Source: Berkiella_A sp963976875 (GTDB taxonomy: Bacteria > Pseudomonadota > Gammaproteobacteria > Berkiellales > Berkiellaceae). Taken from it: DNA of 64,000 bases. Below, in pieces: positions 59,196 to 64,000 of the stretch; the stretch's first letter is position 1; each line of letters starts with the position of its first letter. The translations under genes were made by a program, and so were the position numbers. The notes below the pieces were generated by a model. That model did not search any database. It saw only the letters and a list, made by a program, of their open reading frames with translations, and was not told the DNA's origin. Where the stretch lies: positions 121,006 through 185,005 of the forward strand of contig CAXBML010000004.1 in NCBI GenBank assembly GCA_963976875.1, read 5' to 3'.

Positions 59196-60737
59196 ATGAC
59201 CTCGCTGTCTAACTCTGTTTTATGGGAACGTATGCATGAATATTACGATAAACTTGGGCCTGAAGTTTGGGAAGAAGAAGTCGTTCCTCTACAAATTACT
59301 AGTAACACCTATTTAGCTAACTGCTACGCTAAAATTATTATAGCCCAAATTAATGACTACATTAATCAACATGGTGCGCTTAGTGCGGAACAGCCATTTT
59401 ATATACTAGAAATGGGTTGTGGGCATGGCCGTTTTAGTTATTATTTAGTCAAAATGCTATTAGAGGCATTTGCAATATATCGTTGGCCCAGTGAATGGCT
59501 AAAATACGTCATGACCGATATCAGCGAAAAGAACATCCAATCTTGGCAAGAACATAGCGCATTTGAAAAGTTCTTTGATAATAATTGCCTGGATATGGCT
59601 TATTATAATGCACACTCTGATAAATCACTAAACCTCATACGCGCAAACAAAACTATCAGAGCAGGAGAATTAAAAACGCCTGTATTTGTTATTTGTAATT
59701 ATGTATTTGATACCCTACCCCAAGATGCTTTCCAAGTGATCAAAGGTCAGTTACACGAGCTAGAGCTCAACATTAAAAATGATGACAGCAGACGTAAAAA
59801 AGATTTAAAAGACTATTTTGAAAAAGCGGCCTACGAATTCAAAGCTAACCCGATTGATACCCAATATTACTCAGAATATCCTGTATTAAACGATATCTTA
59901 AAGAAATACGAAGATGACTTTGATAACGCGACTTTCCTAATGCCTATTGGTGCCATCCAATGTATAGAAAATATAAAAACATTAACCAATGGTCCTGTCA
60001 TGATTCTTGCATCTGATAAAGGCGTAACGGAAACAGACTTATTCGATGAAATCGAAGATCCAGATATCACCTTTCACGGCTCTGTCTCTATGATGGTCAA
60101 TTTTGATGCCTTAAATCAATATACCGATTTAAAAAAAGGACAGTCCTTTGCTATGGGTAACCGAGGTGCAGACTTCCAAGTTTCAGTACACTTATATAAT
60201 GCTGATTATACGACCCCACACACTTTTTATGCTTTTCAAAATTCTCTATCTACTTATAGCCCTCAAGATTTATTTGATTTAGCATATAGAGATGATGAAC
60301 CTAATAAAGCCTTTAAGAAAACTGAAGAAATACTCGGACTTTTAAATTTATCAGAATGGGACCCCAGTATTTTCTATGATTATTATCCTATTCTCTTAGA
60401 TAAATTGGAAAATGAAGAAGTCACGGTAGATCAAGAGTTTACTATGCGAAATGGCCTAGAACGCGTCTGGCATATTTTCTTTAAATTAGAAAAAAGCCAA
60501 GACATACCATTTGCAATTGGCAGTTTGATGTATCATATGGATCTACCTGAACAAGCCATCAAATACTATAAAGAATCTCTCAAGCATTTTGGCTGTGATA
60601 AAGAAACTTACTTTAATATGGCGCTCGCCTACCAAGAAATGGAAGACAACCAAACCAGTCTGCAAATGACATTAAAAGCACTTGAATTGCAGCCTAACTA
60701 TAAAGATGCAAAACAACTACAGAAAGAGTTAGCCTAA
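59196..60737 (+). CDS. SAM-dependent methyltransferase-like protein with C-terminal TPR repeats
   Basis: 513-aa cytosolic protein. Residues about 65-200 show a class I methyltransferase pattern: YILEMGCGHGRFSYYLV (motif I), LKYVMTDISEKNIQSW (motif II), FVICNYVFDTLPQDAFQV (motif IV, recalling MidA/NDUFAF7-type enzymes). The C-terminal 80 residues form tetratricopeptide repeats (PEQAIKYYKESLKHFGCDKETYFNMALAYQ), a protein-binding module. The substrate is unknown, and a protein substrate is plausible. It ends 5 nt before the amino-acid transporter gene, so it is probably in the same transcript. Confidence 0.8.
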   Translation: MTSLSNSVLWERMHEYYDKLGPEVWEEEVVPLQITSNTYLANCYAKIIIAQINDYINQHGALSAEQPFYILEMGCGHGRFSYYLVKMLLEAFAIYRWPSEWLKYVMTDISEKNIQSWQEHSAFEKFFDNNCLDMAYYNAHSDKSLNLIRANKTIRAGELKTPVFVICNYVFDTLPQDAFQVIKGQLHELELNIKNDDSRRKKDLKDYFEKAAYEFKANPIDTQYYSEYPVLNDILKKYEDDFDNATFLMPIGAIQCIENIKTLTNGPVMILASDKGVTETDLFDEIEDPDITFHGSVSMMVNFDALNQYTDLKKGQSFAMGNRGADFQVSVHLYNADYTTPHTFYAFQNSLSTYSPQDLFDLAYRDDEPNKAFKKTEEILGLLNLSEWDPSIFYDYYPILLDKLENEEVTVDQEFTMRNGLERVWHIFFKLEKSQDIPFAIGSLMYHMDLPEQAIKYYKESLKHFGCDKETYFNMALAYQEMEDNQTSLQMTLKALELQPNYKDAKQLQKELA

Positions 60738-60742
60738 CCGTG

Positions 60743-62146
60743 ATGAATTTTTTCAAAACGATTACGCTTATGTTCGTCAGCCTGTGCCTTTTGACAGGCT
60801 GCCAATCAGAAGACAAAGCGGATCTTATTTTAGGCACATCTGCCGATTATCCACCATTTGAATATATAAAAAATGGCACTGTGGTTGGTCTAGATATTGA
60901 TGTTGCTGAGAAGATCGCACAACAGCTCGATCGAAAATTAATCATTAAAGAAATGGACTTCAATAGCTTAATCCCAGCTTTAAAATCTAAAAAAGTTGAT
61001 TTTGTGATGGCCGGTTTAAGTGTCTCTGAAGAGCGAAAAAAAAATGTCACCTTTACAACAGCCTATTTTGAATCCAAGTTTAGCTTATTAACCTTAAAAA
61101 AAAATCAACCTATTCTTGATTTAAACTCTCTTGCTAATAAAAAAATAGGCGTGCAGCTTGGTAGCGTCATGGAGTCCTTTCTAAAAGAAAGGTCAGAGAC
61201 AATACCTAATATTCAACTAGAGTCATTACCTAAGAATATTCCACTGATACAAAATCTCAAACTAGGTCGCTTAGATGGCGTGATGGTCGAAGATGCCCAA
61301 GCGCGTGCCTTTGTGCAAGCTAACCCAGAGCTTGTTGCAAATTATTTACCCGGCGGACAAGGTGAATATGCCATTGCATTACACAAAAACACACCATGGC
61401 TTAAAGGCTTTAATCAAGCGATTGAAATTTTAGAGCAATCTGGTGAATTAGAAAAGATTAAGAACAAATGGATTAACCTTGAGCAAGATATTCATCAACA
61501 AAGCACAATGAGTTGGGTTTTATATATTGTTAAGGGCACTGGCGTCACATTACAATATACTTTTTTTGCTGTGAGTATCGGCTTACTCATTGGTATATTA
61601 CTATCTTTAGCCAAAATGTCGGGCAACAGAATGATTACCTGGCCGACAAAAGTCTATATCTCCATATTCCGTGGCACGCCCCTCTTGTTACAGCTTGCTT
61701 TTGTCTATTTTGCGATACCCGCAATGACGGGATATGATATCTCCATATTTGTAGCGGGTGTGAGTGCTTTTGCTCTCAATTCTGCAGCCTATATCTCAGA
61801 AATTATTCGAGCTGGCATACAATCCGTAGACAAAGGGCAATTTGAAGCGGCAAAAGCCTTAGGGATCCCTTATAGACAAACAATGAAGGATATTATCTTA
61901 CCGCAGTCTTTCAAAAATATTTTACCTGCCTTAGTCAATGAGCTTGTCAATATGTTAAAAGAGTCGGCCATCATTTCTACTATTGGTGCGGCTGATTTGA
62001 TGAAACGTGCTCAAGTCATTTCTGCAGAACAATATAGCTATTTTGCGCCCCTACTCGTTGCGGCAGCATGCTACTATATCACTGTTGTTATTTTAACCTC
62101 TATTGCTCATCAGTTAGAACGTAAATTAAGCACGACCACATCATGA
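60743..62146 (+). CDS. Fused amino-acid ABC transporter substrate-binding lipoprotein and permease
   Basis: 467-aa fusion. The N-terminus is a lipoprotein signal ending CLLTGC (Cys20). Residues about 28-245 are a family 3 solute-binding domain (TSADYPPFEY, DFVMAGLSVSEERKK, GVQLGSVMESFL). Residues about 253-465 are a HisM/GlnP-type permease with five or so transmembrane segments, FRGTPLLLQL, and the ATPase-contact EAA loop EAAKALGIPYRQTMKDIILPQ. Import of a polar amino acid such as glutamine is likely, exact substrate unknown. ATG 60743 is preferred over the GTG just before it. It overlaps the ATPase gene by 4 nt (ATGA). Confidence 0.93.
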   Translation: MNFFKTITLMFVSLCLLTGCQSEDKADLILGTSADYPPFEYIKNGTVVGLDIDVAEKIAQQLDRKLIIKEMDFNSLIPALKSKKVDFVMAGLSVSEERKKNVTFTTAYFESKFSLLTLKKNQPILDLNSLANKKIGVQLGSVMESFLKERSETIPNIQLESLPKNIPLIQNLKLGRLDGVMVEDAQARAFVQANPELVANYLPGGQGEYAIALHKNTPWLKGFNQAIEILEQSGELEKIKNKWINLEQDIHQQSTMSWVLYIVKGTGVTLQYTFFAVSIGLLIGILLSLAKMSGNRMITWPTKVYISIFRGTPLLLQLAFVYFAIPAMTGYDISIFVAGVSAFALNSAAYISEIIRAGIQSVDKGQFEAAKALGIPYRQTMKDIILPQSFKNILPALVNELVNMLKESAIISTIGAADLMKRAQVISAEQYSYFAPLLVAAACYYITVVILTSIAHQLERKLSTTTS

Positions 62147-62862
62147 TTAAAATCAAAAATATATCCAAATCATTTGGCAATAAAACAGTGTTAAATGGGA
62201 TCAACCTCGCTATATCTCAAGGTGAGGTGCTCACTATTATTGGCCCATCCGGCAGTGGGAAATCAACACTATTAAGATGTATTAATTTATTAGAAGAGCC
62301 CGACAATGGCGAAATATGGTTTGATAACCACTCACTCACCCCAAAAAACATTCAAGCAATGCGCCAACAAATTGGCATGGTTTTCCAACATTTTAACCTA
62401 TTTCCGCATAAATCTGTGCTTGAAAATTTATGCTATGCACCAGTCAAAGTTTTAGGCAAAAATCCTAAATCTGTAGAAAAACAAGCCTTAGAATTACTTG
62501 AAAAAGTAGGTTTGAAAGAATTTGCCTCTCAATATCCTGCCCGCTTATCGGGTGGACAAAAACAGCGGGTGGCCATTGCCAGAACGCTTGCGATGCAACC
62601 CAAAGTTATCTTATTTGATGAGCCAACCAGCGCACTCGACCCAGAAATGGTTAAAGAAGTATTAGATGTGATCAAAAGCCTTGCTCATACAGGCATAACG
62701 ATTGCGATGGTCACTCATGAAATGGCTTTTGCCAAAGAACTCAGCGATCGCATCGTATTTTTGGACCATGGAAAAATTATTGAAGAAGGTAAACCGCAAG
62801 ACTTCTTTAATAATCCTCAGTCTGATCGGGCTAAAATATTTTTGGATAAAGTACTGAATTAG
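62143..62862 (+). CDS. glnQ: Amino-acid ABC transporter ATP-binding protein (GlnQ type)
   Basis: 239-aa ATPase that powers the adjacent fused binding-protein/permease. Walker A GPSGSGKSTLLRC, Q-loop GMVFQHFNLFPH, signature LSGGQKQRVAIARTLAM, Walker B VILFDEPTSALDPE, and switch His in MVTHEMAFA are all intact. The family is that of polar amino-acid importers (GlnQ/HisP). The start overlaps the previous stop (ATGA), so translation is coupled. The gene symbol is assigned by family, not by proven substrate. Confidence 0.95.
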   Translation: MIKIKNISKSFGNKTVLNGINLAISQGEVLTIIGPSGSGKSTLLRCINLLEEPDNGEIWFDNHSLTPKNIQAMRQQIGMVFQHFNLFPHKSVLENLCYAPVKVLGKNPKSVEKQALELLEKVGLKEFASQYPARLSGGQKQRVAIARTLAMQPKVILFDEPTSALDPEMVKEVLDVIKSLAHTGITIAMVTHEMAFAKELSDRIVFLDHGKIIEEGKPQDFFNNPQSDRAKIFLDKVLN

Positions 62863-62907
62863 TGAAACGGATATGACAATAGTCGGCGATTAATATCAAT
62901 CTAAAAT

Positions 62908-63407
62908 TTAGCGATTATTTTTTCTAGAAGTGGAGACTGAATCGGCTGATTCTACTTCTGATTTGGGTACAGACTCTGAAGCGCCTGAATCAACATATAT
63001 CTTATCGTCTGCACTTACAGCTTTAAAAAATGCAGGGTTTCTCTCTCTTTTTGGCCTTCCCCCACGAGGATTTTCTTGGGACACATCCTGTTTTTGCGTC
63101 AATTTATACATATTACATAATTTCCCTCGTTTAACTGTTCGCTGATTTGCTGGTATAAATTTAACATCTGGTGCTATTTGTCTAAGTGCAGCAACCGCGG
63201 CGTTTTCAACGCCTAGTTGTTGAATTTTAACACGAGCATTATCTAGCCCTTCGTTTTGAAGACGTCGCTAAAATTTTATATTGCAGTGTAGATTTTGATT
63301 CTTTATTGGTTTTGATTTTATTATTTTCATACACTTCATATACACTATTTTCCAGCCCTTCTTTAATTGTTTTAAGTGTAAGTACAGCCAAACTATTATT
63401 TTCTAAT
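62908..63407 (-). pseudogene. Frameshifted remnant of an unknown gene
   Basis: On the minus strand a frame reading ...NSLAVLTLKTIKEGLENSVYEVYENN... runs into a stop just past 63268, while another frame from about 63265 downward (RLQNEGLDNARVKIQQLG...) stays open to the TAA at 62908. Joining them needs one frameshift near 63260-63275 (an in-frame TAG is at 63268-63270) and gives about 165 residues with no good start codon. The intact 3' part, from an ATG at 63111, would encode 67 aa with a basic RGGRPKRERN segment and a Ser-rich basic tail. Decay is the simplest reading; a real short 67-aa gene is the alternative. Confidence 0.45.
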
Positions 63408-63570
63408 AATTATATTTATATAAACATCTTATCTAAATTTTATAGTTTAAAATTGATTTAATAAGTGCATTTACCCCTTAATTAAATGAGATAATGACCC
63501 ATTTGTGAGCAATCATACACAACTTATGCTAATATTCAGAAGTGTCACTCAATAATAAGGCGTGTACTTT

Positions 63571-63888
63571 ATGAAGTCATCTCCTCAATCTGGCCATGAG
63601 CTACTGACTAATGTTATTAAACTTATCAACCAAGGATTTGGTTCACATCGTTGCAGTATAAAAATGGGCATGATGCGCTTTGAAAACCCACATGTACAAC
63701 ATTTAAATCTTGCCATAAACAATTTTAAGAAAAGCCCTTCTGCCGTTAGCTTCGCCAAAATAGTTGATACAATTAAAACATGTGAATCTCAGAAAATCGA
63801 ATCTTTTCCTTATGATGAAATACATGTATTACTAGAACAAATAACGAAAGAATCTGCCCCAAGCTCACGCACTAAAAATAAAATATAA
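63571..63888 (+). CDS. Unrecognised 105-aa protein
   Basis: Small soluble protein of unknown function. ATG 63571 is preferred to an upstream GTG; AATAAGG lies about ten bases before it. It contains HELLTNVIKLINQGF and a helical NLAINNFKKSPSAVSFAKIVDTIKT segment, and ends in a basic tail SSRTKNKI. There is no signal peptide. It stands alone between the decayed gene and the window end. The style (short, helical, basic end) resembles other lineage-specific proteins of this window, but no homology is visible. Confidence 0.6.
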   Translation: MKSSPQSGHELLTNVIKLINQGFGSHRCSIKMGMMRFENPHVQHLNLAINNFKKSPSAVSFAKIVDTIKTCESQKIESFPYDEIHVLLEQITKESAPSSRTKNKI

Positions 63889-63917
63889 AATACAACCTAC
63901 TCGTCGTCGTACGTACG

Positions 63918-63943
63918 TCGTGTTGCCTCATCGTGTTGCCTCA
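63918..63943. repeat. Exact 13-bp tandem repeat
   Basis: TCGTGTTGCCTCA occurs twice in a row (63918-63930 and 63931-63943), right after a CGTCGTCGTACGTACG stretch. Nothing else is seen from 63889 to the end of the window. Confidence 0.7.
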
Positions 63944-64000
63944 TAGCTAAAGGTAACTTTACTCTATAATCGATGCCTCACATTGGACGTAACTTTCAAA

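Noticed and set aside
1..64000. tRNA, rRNA or other stable RNA genes
   Set aside because: No cloverleaf with GTTC-type T-loop or rRNA segment was recognised in the intergenic gaps I read. A covariance-model scan would be needed to exclude them fully.

Overview
The window is a dense, AT-rich bacterial chromosome segment. Its housekeeping genes and gene order are gammaproteobacterial: rluD/bamD, hda-DUF2066/purM-purN-DUF3108, mrp/metG, rnfB-nth, motY-like/pyrC-rnt-peroxiredoxin-grxD, and nrdA-nrdB. Between these conserved blocks lie large proteins with eukaryote-like or low-complexity architecture: a RasGEF-domain protein, a U-box protein, a 1227-aa coiled-coil protein, a 1149-aa protein with a repeated Trp-Leu motif, and a polyproline protein. 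This mixture suggests a host-associated, intracellular gammaproteobacterium in or near the Legionellales. That placement is an inference: no rRNA is present and no secretion system lies in the window.

Layout. 1-8.7 kb: pgeF and rluD, an unrecognised 481-aa membrane protein inserted between rluD and bamD, then proS, a Pal-like lipoprotein, acyP, an ArsC-like reductase and wrbA. 8.8-11.4 kb: five small secreted- or membrane-looking proteins in a row, at least two made by duplication, several with their own terminator. 11.6-17.2 kb: a three-gene c-di-GMP signalling operon (YfiR-like, hybrid kinase, REC-PAS-GGDEF-EAL). 17.2-27.6 kb: hda, DUF2066, purM, purN, DUF3108, a double-glycine leader peptide gene, dcd, mrp, metG, an orphan rnfB, nth and DUF1841. 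28-36.5 kb: accessory region with the RasGEF protein, the U-box protein, a REP-associated transposase with matching repeats, and the coiled-coil protein. 36.6-42.6 kb: motY-like, pyrC, rnt, peroxiredoxin, grxD, sodB, argD. 42.8-49.6 kb: the Trp-repeat protein, the polyproline protein and an S9 peptidase. 49.8-62.9 kb: methyltransferase-like gene, metE, a TetR regulator with a leader ORF, nrdA-nrdB, a TRIC-type channel, a methyltransferase-TPR protein and an amino-acid ABC transporter. The last kilobase holds a decayed gene and one small unknown gene.

Mobile and repeat content. At least three families of intergenic elements are visible: a short GGACAGCCC repeat (REP-like, also beside the transposase), a roughly 165-bp element with inverted CTCTCCC...GGGAGAG ends, and a small GTCATGCCAGCGAAGG inverted repeat. 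I saw no tRNA, rRNA or CRISPR array.

Best candidates for something undescribed are the small-protein cluster (8.8-11.4 kb), the double-glycine peptide (21.65 kb), the RasGEF/U-box pair (28-31.5 kb) and the Trp-repeat protein (42.9-46.3 kb).
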